Assembly (NCBI RefSeq): GCF_003852425.1
Contig: NZ_QAJN01000001.1
Location: 62,001 to 126,000 of the forward strand
Length of the DNA stretch: 64,000 nucleotides
From: Paucibacter sp. KBW04
GTDB taxonomy: Bacteria; Pseudomonadota; Gammaproteobacteria; Burkholderiales; Burkholderiaceae_C
Direction of reading: 5' to 3'
Shown here: positions 1 through 8,210 of the stretch, piece after piece
How positions within the stretch are numbered: the stretch's first letter is position 1
How the letters are laid out: every line of letters starts with the position of its first letter
Translations under genes and position numbers: made by a program
The notes under the pieces: model-generated
Seen by the model: only the letters and a program-made list of their open reading frames with translations
Told to the model about the DNA's origin: nothing
Database searches by the model: none

Positions 1-42
1 CCCTCGTGTGCTTTCGACTTCTACTTCTGTTTTAGGCCCTGC

Positions 43-897
43 TCAGCGGTTGCGGCTTTGCATAAAGACCAGCTTCTCGAACAGGGTCAGGTCTTGCTCA
101 TTCTTCAGCAAGGCGCCCACCAGAGGCGGCACCGCGGTGGCGGCGTCCTGGGTCAAGAGCGACTCGGTAGGGATGTCTTCGGCCACCAGGAGTTTGAGCC
201 AGTCCAGTAGCTCGGAAGTCGAGGGCTTTTTCTTCAGGCCCGGCAGATTGCGCACCTCGAAGAAGGTCTTCAGCGCGGCAGCCAGCAGCTCTTTCTTCAG
301 GCCGGGGAAGTGCACGTCCACGATGCTCTGCATGGTCGCCGCATCGGGGAACTTGATGTAGTGGAAGAAGCAGCGGCGCAAAAAGGCGTCGGGCAGCTCT
401 TTCTCGTTGTTCGAGGTGATGAAGACCAGGGGGCGGTGCTTGGCCTTGATCAGCTGGCGGGTCTCGTAGACGTAGAACTCCATGCGGTCGATCTCACGCA
501 AGAGATCGTTAGGGAATTCGATATCGGCCTTGTCGATCTCGTCGATCAGCAGGGCGACGGGCTGCTCGGACTCAAAAGCCTGCCAGAGCACACCCTTGAC
601 GATGTAGTTCTCGATATTGCGAACCTTGTCCGAACCTTCGATGCCGGCCAGCTGGCTGTCCCGCAAACGGCTCACTGCGTCGTATTCGTAGAGGCCTTGC
701 TGGGCCTTGGTCGTGGATTTGATGTGCCATTGCAACAGGGGCATACCCAGGGATGCGGCCACTTCCTCGGCCAACATCGTCTTGCCGGTACCGGGCTCGC
801 CCTTGACCAATAAGGGGCGTTGCAGGGTGGCGGCGGCGTTCACCGCCAACATGAGATCGGGAGTGGCGATGTATTGGTCCGAGCCTGCAAATTTCAT
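43..897 (-). CDS. MoxR-type AAA+ ATPase
   Basis: A 284-residue cytoplasmic ATPase of the MoxR branch of AAA+ proteins, which typically works with a von Willebrand (CoxE-like) partner as a chaperone for assembling or inserting cofactors into enzymes. Walker A GEPGTGKT lies at residues 33-40, Walker B LLIDE at 116-120, a sensor-1 TSNN at 161-164 and a paired arginine at 174-175. The reading frame stays open far upstream, but that part lies antisense over the cytochrome gene, so I start at the ATG just before the conserved MKFAGSDQY segment. A VWA partner would be expected just off the left edge, which cannot be seen. It is divergent from the cytochrome gene. Confidence 0.85.
   Translation of the reverse strand: MKFAGSDQYIATPDLMLAVNAAATLQRPLLVKGEPGTGKTMLAEEVAASLGMPLLQWHIKSTTKAQQGLYEYDAVSRLRDSQLAGIEGSDKVRNIENYIVKGVLWQAFESEQPVALLIDEIDKADIEFPNDLLREIDRMEFYVYETRQLIKAKHRPLVFITSNNEKELPDAFLRRCFFHYIKFPDAATMQSIVDVHFPGLKKELLAAALKTFFEVRNLPGLKKKPSTSELLDWLKLLVAEDIPTESLLTQDAATAVPPLVGALLKNEQDLTLFEKLVFMQSRNR
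84..97 (-). repeat. Dispersed 14-mer copy 1 (inside the MoxR ATPase gene)
   Basis: An exact copy of GCAAGACCTGACCC read on the minus strand, near the 3' end of the ATPase gene, where it encodes Gln-Asp-Leu-Thr. One of six exact copies in the window. Confidence 0.8.
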
Positions 898-945
898 GCT
901 GTAGATCAAGTGATAGATTGGAAAAATCAGTATAGAGCCGCGACC

Positions 946-951
946 TATAAT
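946..951 (+). promoter_or_regulatory. Possible -10 box upstream of cytochrome c4
   Basis: A perfect TATAAT hexamer lies about 34 bases before the cytochrome start, in the 87-base spacer shared with the divergent MoxR gene. No convincing -35 box at 16-18 bases was seen; a TTGGAA lies further away at about 22 bases. The assignment is tentative. Confidence 0.35.
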
Positions 952-984
952 CGCCGCCGAACTAGACCAAGACCCCCGGAGACC

Positions 985-1644
985 ATGAAAAAACTGTTGC
1001 AGAGCTCGCTTGTCGTGGCCGCTATGTTTGGCGCCTCGTTTTCCGTTCATGCCCAGGCAACAGCCGCGGGTCAGGGCAGTGTTCAATCCAAGATTGCCAT
1101 GTGCATTGGCTGCCACGGCATTCCAGGGTATCAGGCCACCTTCCCTGAGGTGCACAAGGTGCCCATGATCGCAGGTCAGAACGCCAAGTACATTGCCACG
1201 GCGCTGACGGCCTATGCCAAGGGTGATCGCAAGCACCCCACCATGCGCGGCATCGCTCAGACCCTGAGCGAGCAAGACATCGCCGATATCTCGGCCTACT
1301 ACGAGAAACAGGCCGTTGTGCCCGCAGTGCCCGAGACGCCCGCCGCGCCCTCGGCCCAGGTGTCCGCCTTGCTGACCAAGGGCGCATGCGCCTCCTGCCA
1401 TGGCGCCAACTTCAGCAAGCCCATCGACGGCAGCTATCCCAAGATCGCCGGCCAGCATGCCGACTACCTCTTGGTGGCCCTGAAGTCCTACCAGACCGAA
1501 GGCAACCCCGTGGTCGGCCGCAGCAACGCCATCATGGCCGGCCAGGTCAAGCAGTTCAGCCATGCCGAGCTGAAAGCCATCTCCGGCTACCTGGCCAGTT
1601 TGCCGGGTGAGTTGCGCACCGTGCCGCAAAGCAAGTTCCGCTGA
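985..1644 (+). CDS. Diheme cytochrome c4 family protein
   Basis: A 219-residue periplasmic electron carrier. It has a signal peptide (about residues 1-23, ending VHAQ) and two c-type haem attachment motifs: CIGCH at 40-44 and CASCH at 135-139. The two halves are duplicated cytochrome domains, as in cytochrome c4, with candidate axial methionines in the HPTM and NAIM segments. Such proteins pass electrons to terminal oxidases such as cbb3. Length and layout match the family. The ATG is chosen because the signal peptide begins there; the longer frame upstream has no function. A stem-loop follows the stop, so the gene is probably monocistronic. Confidence 0.9.
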   Translation: MKKLLQSSLVVAAMFGASFSVHAQATAAGQGSVQSKIAMCIGCHGIPGYQATFPEVHKVPMIAGQNAKYIATALTAYAKGDRKHPTMRGIAQTLSEQDIADISAYYEKQAVVPAVPETPAAPSAQVSALLTKGACASCHGANFSKPIDGSYPKIAGQHADYLLVALKSYQTEGNPVVGRSNAIMAGQVKQFSHAELKAISGYLASLPGELRTVPQSKFR

Positions 1645-1693
1645 ATCCAGCGTTAGGCCGTAGCGGTGCCAGTGGCGCGGCTGCGGAATTGAG

Positions 1694-1761
1694 AAGCCGC
1701 CTTGGCTGTGGACTTCTTGCAGGCGAAAGCCTGCAAAAGGTCGCAGAAAGGCGGCTTTTTC
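1694..1761 (+). terminator. Nested stem-loop, probable terminator after cytochrome c4
   Basis: A perfect 10-base outer stem (AAGCCGCCTT at 1694-1703 with its complement ending at 1758) runs into a short T-run. Its loop holds a second perfect 8-base hairpin capped by GAAA (1717-1736). The outer stem plus T-run behaves like an intrinsic terminator; the inner hairpin is an unusual addition. Confidence 0.7.
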
Positions 1762-1842
1762 ATGTTTATCTAGAGGTGTGCATCCTCTCGGGCTGCGTGA
1801 TACTGGGTGTTCCTGACTTTCTCATCTCGGCTGCACCCAGCG

Positions 1843-3099
1843 ATGCTCAAGAAGATTCCCACACAGCAGGTTCAGTTGGGCATGTACCTCCAGTCCATGG
1901 AGGGCTCCTGGCTTTCTCATCCTTTTTGGAAGACCAAGTTCGTCCTGAAAGATCAGGCCGATCTCGAAGCCTTGTTGACCAGCGGCGTGCCCATGGTCTG
2001 GATCGATGTCAGCAAGGGCGACGACGTCCAGGACTGCCCCAAGCAAGAAGCCAATGCCCATGCCCAGGTGCAAGCGGCCCTGGCCGTGCCCGAGCCCAGC
2101 GTTCCGGTGGCCGAGGCCGCCAAGTTTGTCCCCCCAGCAGCCGCCCTGCCTGAGAAGGTCAGCCTGGGCGCCGAGATGGAACGCGCCGGCAAGGTGATCA
2201 ATCGCTCCAAGCAGGCGGTGATGTCCTTGTTTGGTGAAGCCCGTTTGGGCAAGGCGGTCGACACCGAGCAATGCTTGCCGGTGGTGGAGGAGGTGGCCAA
2301 TTCGGTCTCCCGCAATCCTTCGGCCCTGATCAGCCTGGCCCGGCTCAAGACCAAGGACGACTACACCTATATGCATTCGGTGGCGGTCTGTGCCCTGATG
2401 GTGTCCCTGGCCAAACAGTTGGACATGAACGAGGAGCAGGTGCGCGAAGCCGGCCTGGCCGGCCTGCTGCACGATATCGGCAAGATGATGATGCCGCTGG
2501 ACGTGCTCAACAAGCCTGGCGCCCTGACCGAGGCCGAGTTCAACGTCATCCGCTCCCACCCGGTGCGGGGCTACCAGATGCTCAAGGAGGGCGGCGCCGT
2601 GCCGGCCTCGGCCCTGGATGTCTGCCTGCACCATCACGAGAAGATGGACGGTACCGGCTATCCGCAAAAGCTCAAGGGCGAACAGATTTCGGTGCTGGCC
2701 CGCATGGGCGCGGTCTGCGATGTGTATGACGCCATCACCTCGACCCGGCCTTACAAAAGCGCCTGGGACCCGGCCGGCTCCATCCAGCGCATGGCGCAGT
2801 GGACGGGGCAGTTCGATCCGCAGATCTTCAAGGCCTTTGTGAAGTGCGTGGGCATCTACCCGGTGGGCAGCTTGGTGCGATTGGAATCGGGCCGCTTGGC
2901 CGTGGTGGTCGACCTCAACCCTTTGTCCCTGGCCGCGCCGCTGGTGCGGGTGTTTTACTCCACCCGCTCCAAGCTGCCGGTGCCGGTGCAGATGCTGGAC
3001 CTCTCCAGCCCTACGGTGCAAGACAAGGTGGTCGGCCGCGAGTCACCGCAGGACTGGGGCTTTACCCACCTGGACGATATCTGGCGCGCACCTCAGTGA
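1843..3099 (+). CDS. HD-GYP domain cyclic-di-GMP phosphodiesterase
   Basis: A 418-residue protein predicted to hydrolyse cyclic di-GMP. The N-terminal ~140 residues match the DUF3391 type that often precedes HD-GYP domains. The catalytic domain shows the HD pair (HDIGK near residue 210), the HHHEK run and GTGYP near 270, all the key metal and GYP positions. No membrane segment is seen, so it is probably cytoplasmic. I start at ATG 1843 (MLKKIP), which matches the family N-terminus, rather than an in-frame GTG 36 bases upstream. It may oppose the GGDEF protein encoded at 7 kb, which is inference. Confidence 0.85.
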   Translation: MLKKIPTQQVQLGMYLQSMEGSWLSHPFWKTKFVLKDQADLEALLTSGVPMVWIDVSKGDDVQDCPKQEANAHAQVQAALAVPEPSVPVAEAAKFVPPAAALPEKVSLGAEMERAGKVINRSKQAVMSLFGEARLGKAVDTEQCLPVVEEVANSVSRNPSALISLARLKTKDDYTYMHSVAVCALMVSLAKQLDMNEEQVREAGLAGLLHDIGKMMMPLDVLNKPGALTEAEFNVIRSHPVRGYQMLKEGGAVPASALDVCLHHHEKMDGTGYPQKLKGEQISVLARMGAVCDVYDAITSTRPYKSAWDPAGSIQRMAQWTGQFDPQIFKAFVKCVGIYPVGSLVRLESGRLAVVVDLNPLSLAAPLVRVFYSTRSKLPVPVQMLDLSSPTVQDKVVGRESPQDWGFTHLDDIWRAPQ

Positions 3100-3214
3100 G
3101 GCTGGGCCGTTCGCCCTGCGCATGAGCCGAGCGGGGCCCTAGGGTTGCCCCCAGAGATATTGCCTTGCCTGCTCCCTACACTCCCGGCAACGCCATTCCT
3201 GTGAGGGCTTGCTC

Positions 3215-4792
3215 ATGCGTCGATTGCTTGTGTCGGCTGTCGTTCTTGCGCTCTGCTGCGGCAGCCTGGTGCAGGCCCAGACCCTGCGCTGGGCCAGCCA
3301 GGGTGATCCCCAAACCATGGATCCCCACTCACAGAACGAGAGCATGACCAATATGGTCAATGGCCAGGTTTATGAGCGCCTGACCAATCGCGACCGCCAT
3401 CTGAATATCGTGCCCGGCCTAGCCACCGAGTGGAGCCAGGTTTCGCCCCTGTTGTGGCGCTTCAAGCTGCGGCCCGGCGTCAAGTTTCACGAGGGCCAGA
3501 GCTTCACGGCCGACGATGTGGTCTTCTCGGTGCAGCGCGCCAAGGAAGCCAGCTCGCAGCTGGCCGTCTACGCCAATGCGGTGGGTGTGCCGCGCAAGGT
3601 GGACGAGCTCACGGTGGAGTTTCAACTCAATACCTTCAACCCTATCTTTTTGCAGCACATCGACCTCTTGTGGATGATGAGCAAGCCCTGGGCCGAGGCG
3701 CACAAAGTCCTGCGCCCCCTGGACTTCAAGAACAAGGAAGAAAGCTACACCAGCCTGAATGCCAATGGCACCGGGCCCTTCCGCCTGGTCTCGCGCCAGC
3801 CCGGCATCAAAACCCAGTTCAAGCGTTTTCCGGGCTGGTGGGGCAAGTTCGAGGGCAATGTGCAGGAGGTGGTGTTCAGCCCCATCGCCAACGACGCCAC
3901 CCGTTTGGCGGCCCTGGTCTCGGGCGAGATCGACTTTGTGCTGGACCCGGCGCCGCGCGATGTGCCGCGCCTGCGCAATACCAGCGGTGTGAAGATTGTC
4001 GACGGGCCAGAGAATCGCCTGATCTTCATCGGCATGGACCAGGCGCGCGACAAGCTTTTGCACGGCCAGGCGCCGGGCGACAAAAACCCCTTCAAAGACA
4101 TCCGCGTGCGCCGTGCCCTCTACCAAGCGGTGGACGTGGAGGCCATGCGCGTCAAGCTGATGAATGGCCTGAGCATCCCCACCGGCGGTCTGACGCCTTC
4201 CGCCGTGGCGGCTTTCGGTGATGCCGCACTGGATGCGCGTTACCCCTTTGACGTCGCGGCGGCCCGTAAGCTGATGGCCGAGGCCGGCTATGCCAATGGT
4301 TTCGAGGTCATGCTGGACTGCCCCAACAACCGCTACGTCAACGACGAAGAAATCTGCCAGGCCCTGGCCGCCATGTGGGCCCAACTCAAGATCAAGGTGA
4401 GGGTCTCGGCCATGCCCCGCGTGACCTTTTTCCCCAAGCTTGAAAAACTGGACAGCAGCCTCTTCCTCTACGGCTGGGGCGGCGCCATCACCGATGCCGA
4501 GTCCATTCTGACCCCTGTGTATCGCAATCGCGGCGAGCGCGGTGTCGGTGCCTACAACTACGGCAATGTGCATAACGACAAGTTCGATGCATTGGCGGCC
4601 CAGTCCAGCACCGAGCCCGATCCAAAAAAGCGCGAGCAGCTGATCAAGGCCGCGCTGCAGGAGTACAAGGAGCAGTTCCATGTCCTGCCCCTGCACCGGC
4701 AGATGATTCCCTGGGCGGCACGCAGCAATATCAATGTGGTGCACCGTGCCGACAACTGGTTTGAGCTGTCCTGGGTGCAGATCGGGCGATAG
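3215..4792 (+). CDS. ABC transporter substrate-binding protein (peptide/nickel type, SBP_bac_5)
   Basis: A 525-residue periplasmic binding protein of the DppA/OppA class. It has a signal peptide (MRRLLVSAV...VQAQ), then the classic start of the mature domain (LRWASQGDPQTMDPH) and the family's GVKFHEGQSFTADDVV segment. These proteins bind peptides, or sometimes other small molecules, for import. No permease or ATPase genes are adjacent, so it either serves a transporter encoded elsewhere or binds an unknown ligand. The ATG is preferred over an in-frame TTG six bases upstream; GAGGG precedes it. Confidence 0.85.
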   Translation: MRRLLVSAVVLALCCGSLVQAQTLRWASQGDPQTMDPHSQNESMTNMVNGQVYERLTNRDRHLNIVPGLATEWSQVSPLLWRFKLRPGVKFHEGQSFTADDVVFSVQRAKEASSQLAVYANAVGVPRKVDELTVEFQLNTFNPIFLQHIDLLWMMSKPWAEAHKVLRPLDFKNKEESYTSLNANGTGPFRLVSRQPGIKTQFKRFPGWWGKFEGNVQEVVFSPIANDATRLAALVSGEIDFVLDPAPRDVPRLRNTSGVKIVDGPENRLIFIGMDQARDKLLHGQAPGDKNPFKDIRVRRALYQAVDVEAMRVKLMNGLSIPTGGLTPSAVAAFGDAALDARYPFDVAAARKLMAEAGYANGFEVMLDCPNNRYVNDEEICQALAAMWAQLKIKVRVSAMPRVTFFPKLEKLDSSLFLYGWGGAITDAESILTPVYRNRGERGVGAYNYGNVHNDKFDALAAQSSTEPDPKKREQLIKAALQEYKEQFHVLPLHRQMIPWAARSNINVVHRADNWFELSWVQIGR

Positions 4793-4920
4793 CTCTTGGC
4801 CGAGCAAACTTAGGCCCAAATCGACCAGCATCTCCGCCGAACATAACCTCACCGGCCCTGGCAAGATCAGCTGATTGCAAGACTTTTGTCTGCGCTCCTG
4901 AACTTGCCTGGAAGCCCACC

Positions 4921-6918
4921 ATGCCGCGTCGATCGGATCTTCTGTCTGCCCCCCTTCAAGCCTTTCTGCCCCGCGCCGGGCAGGCAATTTCTGCCGCAGC
5001 CCTGGCCATGGCCTTGACTGCCTGTGGCGGTGGGGGCGGCAGCAGTGCCAGCGGTGGAGGCAGCGACCCCACGCAGACGACGGTGTTCAGCGTCGATCCC
5101 ACCCTCAGCGGCGTGGCTGCCGTGGGCGCGCCGCTGACCAATGCACGCATCCAGGTGGTGGACGGCAAGGGCGTGGCGGTGGGCTCGACCACAAGCTCGA
5201 CGGCGGACGGCTCCTACAAGCTCACGCTCAGCAGCAAAAACCTCAACTCTCCCTTGCTGCTGCAGGTGCGCGGCTTGGACGCGGCCGGCGTTCCGCAGGT
5301 CTTGCATTCGGCCGTGCCGATTCTCAGCGCCTCCACTCCGGCCATGGTGGCCAATATCACCCCGCTCAGCAATGCCATCGTGGCGCTATCGCTGGGCAGC
5401 GATCCGCAAGCCGTGTTTGCCGCGCCGACTCAGAACGCCACCGCGGTCATCGCTGTGGCCAGCGCGGCCAGCGGCGCGGGTGAGTTTGTCAAGAGCTTGG
5501 TCAAGACCCAGCTGACCGACCTCAAATTCAGCAATGTCGCGGCCCTTGACCTGCTGGCCGACCCGAGCTTTAGCGCCAACAAAAGCGCCCAAGACCTGCT
5601 GCTGGAGAGCCTGCGGGTCAATGTGCTCAAGAGCAGCAAGGGCGTGATGCAGCTGCAACTCAGCAACAAGCTGCAAGCCGGCAGCAGTGCCGAGGTGGTG
5701 GTGGAACTGGCCACGGCCCAGACCGAGCTGCTCAAGACCACAGCGTCCAGCCCCGCCAATGCCATCGTCTCGACCCTCAAGGCCACGACCAGCCCGACGG
5801 CGACCCTGGCCAATCTGGCGCCGCTGGATGATCTCTCGGCCGCGCTCAACAAGCTGATCGCTCAAGGTGCCAATGCCACGACTATTGCGGCCTCACCCTT
5901 GCTGGCCAGTTATGACCAGCACAATGGCCGATTGAAGGCGGCCGTGGTGGCCAAGCTGGCGGACTATGCCAGCAAGAATCGACAGTTTGGTCGCTGGCTG
6001 TTGACGGGCTGTGCCGACGATGTGGTCACCGGCGGCCTGTGCAAGCGGGTGCTGGTATCGGCACCCATCAGCGACTCCACCGGCACCGTGGTTGAGCTGT
6101 TCAGCGATGCCCTCAGCTATAACAAGACCTCCACCTCGGGCAGTGTCTGGAACCTGATCGGCAATGGCAAAAAGCTGGAGCTCGCCAGCTACCCCTTGGC
6201 CTATCTGGCTCTGGCGGCCGACGGCACGCTCAACACCTCCAGCAGCCCCAACCCCACGGCCGGCATTCAGCTGCTGATTCAGGCGCAGGACAGCAGCGGC
6301 GCCAAGCTGATGGACACGGCGACGGTGCAAACGCCTGGCGGCTTCAGCATCCCCTTCGGCTATTGCGCCCAGCCGCAGCTGTGCATTTCCAGCACTCCGG
6401 GGGCTAGCAATCTGGTCGCCTCGGGCGGGGTGATCGACACCGTCTTGCAACAGTCCAGCGTGGGCTGGATAGGCGGTGCCGACACGGTGCGCAATGCCAA
6501 ATTCATCGCCACCTACACCCTGACCGGCGGAGCCGAGACGCGCGCCATTTACCTGCCTGTCGATGTGCCGGCCGAGCTGCCCCAGGCCCGCTTCCCCACG
6601 CTGGACGGCGTCAGCGCCACGGCGACCTTGCGCGGTGGGCAATTCCTGGTCGGCACGGCCTTGAGCTGGGCCACTTGGGCGGCGGCCAACCCGGATATGC
6701 GCTTGATCAGCATTCGCACCGTGCTCAGCATTGCCGAGGACGCAAGCCAGGCACCCTTGATCAAGGACAGCGCGCCGCCGCTGCCGCCGGCCACCGGCCT
6801 GACTCTGGCCGGCATCAGCGTGCCCGATGCCTATGTGCCCACCCGTTACGAACTTTGGCTGGGCGCGCAGGACTCGGCGGGCCGCCGCTACTTCACGCGT
6901 TACACCCTGCAGCCTTGA
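4921..6918 (+). CDS. Large lipoprotein of unknown function with a carboxypeptidase-regulatory-like repeat
   Basis: A 665-residue protein with a lipobox (LTAC, Cys near residue 35) followed by a Gly/Ser-rich tether, so it should be lipid-anchored in the envelope. Just after the tether is a segment (SGVAAVGAPLTNARIQVVDG, then STADGSYKLTL) typical of a small beta-sandwich repeat seen in surface lipoproteins. The rest is Ala/Ser-rich and I recognise no enzyme motif. It is the only gene between the ABC binding protein and the GGDEF gene, with about 100-base spacers on both sides. Function unknown. Confidence 0.7.
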   Translation: MPRRSDLLSAPLQAFLPRAGQAISAAALAMALTACGGGGGSSASGGGSDPTQTTVFSVDPTLSGVAAVGAPLTNARIQVVDGKGVAVGSTTSSTADGSYKLTLSSKNLNSPLLLQVRGLDAAGVPQVLHSAVPILSASTPAMVANITPLSNAIVALSLGSDPQAVFAAPTQNATAVIAVASAASGAGEFVKSLVKTQLTDLKFSNVAALDLLADPSFSANKSAQDLLLESLRVNVLKSSKGVMQLQLSNKLQAGSSAEVVVELATAQTELLKTTASSPANAIVSTLKATTSPTATLANLAPLDDLSAALNKLIAQGANATTIAASPLLASYDQHNGRLKAAVVAKLADYASKNRQFGRWLLTGCADDVVTGGLCKRVLVSAPISDSTGTVVELFSDALSYNKTSTSGSVWNLIGNGKKLELASYPLAYLALAADGTLNTSSSPNPTAGIQLLIQAQDSSGAKLMDTATVQTPGGFSIPFGYCAQPQLCISSTPGASNLVASGGVIDTVLQQSSVGWIGGADTVRNAKFIATYTLTGGAETRAIYLPVDVPAELPQARFPTLDGVSATATLRGGQFLVGTALSWATWAAANPDMRLISIRTVLSIAEDASQAPLIKDSAPPLPPATGLTLAGISVPDAYVPTRYELWLGAQDSAGRRYFTRYTLQP

Positions 6919-7024
6919 GTCTAGGGCGAGCGGTCTAGCCGGCTTGAGGCCGCGGAGAATCTGGCTATGCTGGCTTTCGGTCTCGCCGCTTGCTGGTGGG
7001 GGCGGCAATTCAAAGCATGCTCTG

Positions 7025-8182
7025 ATGAACGAAACCGATTTTGGGCGCCCGCCCGATCCGCTGCGCTTGGAGGTCACTCGCCGACTCGCGGAGCGTGAAC
7101 TTCAATCGGCTCTCAGCTCTTTCCTGGGCTATGGCCTGCAGGCCTATCTGGCCCTGAGCGTGCTGCCCAAGGCCCTGGTCTGGGGCTGGCTGGGCCTGAT
7201 GCTGCTGCTGGAGGGCTGCAACGCGGCCATCGCTTGGTGGGGGCGGCCGGTGCTCAAGCACCCGGCGCGCATGCGCAGCTATCTGCGCCTGCAGACCCTG
7301 GGCCTGCTGCTGTCTGGCAGCTGCTGGGGCTTGTCGGCCTTGGCCCTGGCCATGCAGGGCGACATCCTGCTCTACGCCATCAATGTCTTTGTGCTGGTGG
7401 TGGTGGGGGCGTTTTCCATCCACAACCTCTGCCTCTACCTGCCGGCCCTGGCCTGCTTCAACCTCGGCCTGATGCTGCCTGTGGCCTTGTCCGGCCTGCT
7501 GCAGACTCAGCCCTATGCCGGCTTCTCGACGGCGGCGGCCCTGTTCAGCTTTTTGATGATTCTGCTCTACGGTCATGGCGCCGGACGAGCCACCCGGCGC
7601 GAGATCCAGACCCGCTTCGCCATGCAGTCGCTGACCCAGGAGCTGATGCGCAAGAACAAGGATTTGACCGAGGCCTACCAGCTGATCGAGGAGCAGGCTG
7701 CCCACGATTCGCTGACCCATTGCCTGAACCGGCGTGCCTTGCGCCAGCGATTTCAAAAGCTGCAGGAGCGGCGGCGCAGCGAGGATGTGTTTCTGGGCGC
7801 CTTGATGATCGATGTGGATCATTTCAAGCAGATCAACGATAGGCACGGTCATGCCGCGGGTGATCTGGTCTTGCTGACCCTGGTGGCGCGCATCAAGGAG
7901 CAGCTGCGCGCCATCGACCTGCTGGCGCGCTGGGGCGGCGAAGAGTTCCTCTGCCTGGTGTTCGGCGGCGAGGGCGGCAATCTGCCCGCTGTGGCCGAGC
8001 GCATTCGGGCCGCCGTGGCCGTCCTGCCCATCCCCTTTGAGGGCGAGTATCTCTATGTCACCGTCTCGATTGGCGCGGCCCGCTTGCGCGAGGGCGAAGA
8101 CTTTGAAGCCTTGGTGCGCCGCGCCGACGAGGCCCTGTACCGGGCCAAGGCAGGCGGGCGCGACCAGGTTCAGGCGGACTGA
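7025..8182 (+). CDS. Membrane-bound diguanylate cyclase (GGDEF)
   Basis: A 385-residue protein predicted to make cyclic di-GMP. The N-terminal ~200 residues contain several hydrophobic helices (roughly six), then a short coiled linker and a GGDEF domain. The active-site motif is GGEEF, which is functional in known enzymes. RAID just upstream forms an intact RxxD inhibitory site, so product feedback is expected. The DVDHFKQINDRHGH segment holds the metal and substrate residues. The start is ATG 7025; the open frame further upstream has no family similarity. The membrane sensor domain is not one I can name. Confidence 0.88.
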   Translation: MNETDFGRPPDPLRLEVTRRLAERELQSALSSFLGYGLQAYLALSVLPKALVWGWLGLMLLLEGCNAAIAWWGRPVLKHPARMRSYLRLQTLGLLLSGSCWGLSALALAMQGDILLYAINVFVLVVVGAFSIHNLCLYLPALACFNLGLMLPVALSGLLQTQPYAGFSTAAALFSFLMILLYGHGAGRATRREIQTRFAMQSLTQELMRKNKDLTEAYQLIEEQAAHDSLTHCLNRRALRQRFQKLQERRRSEDVFLGALMIDVDHFKQINDRHGHAAGDLVLLTLVARIKEQLRAIDLLARWGGEEFLCLVFGGEGGNLPAVAERIRAAVAVLPIPFEGEYLYVTVSIGAARLREGEDFEALVRRADEALYRAKAGGRDQVQAD

Positions 8183-8210
8183 GCGACAGCCTCTTTGGCT
8201 TGAGCGGCCC

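Noticed and set aside
898-1629. N-terminal extension of the MoxR ATPase over the cytochrome gene
   Set aside because: The extension is antisense to the cytochrome signal peptide and haem motifs, and its translation looks compositional. The conserved protein begins at the ATG at 897.
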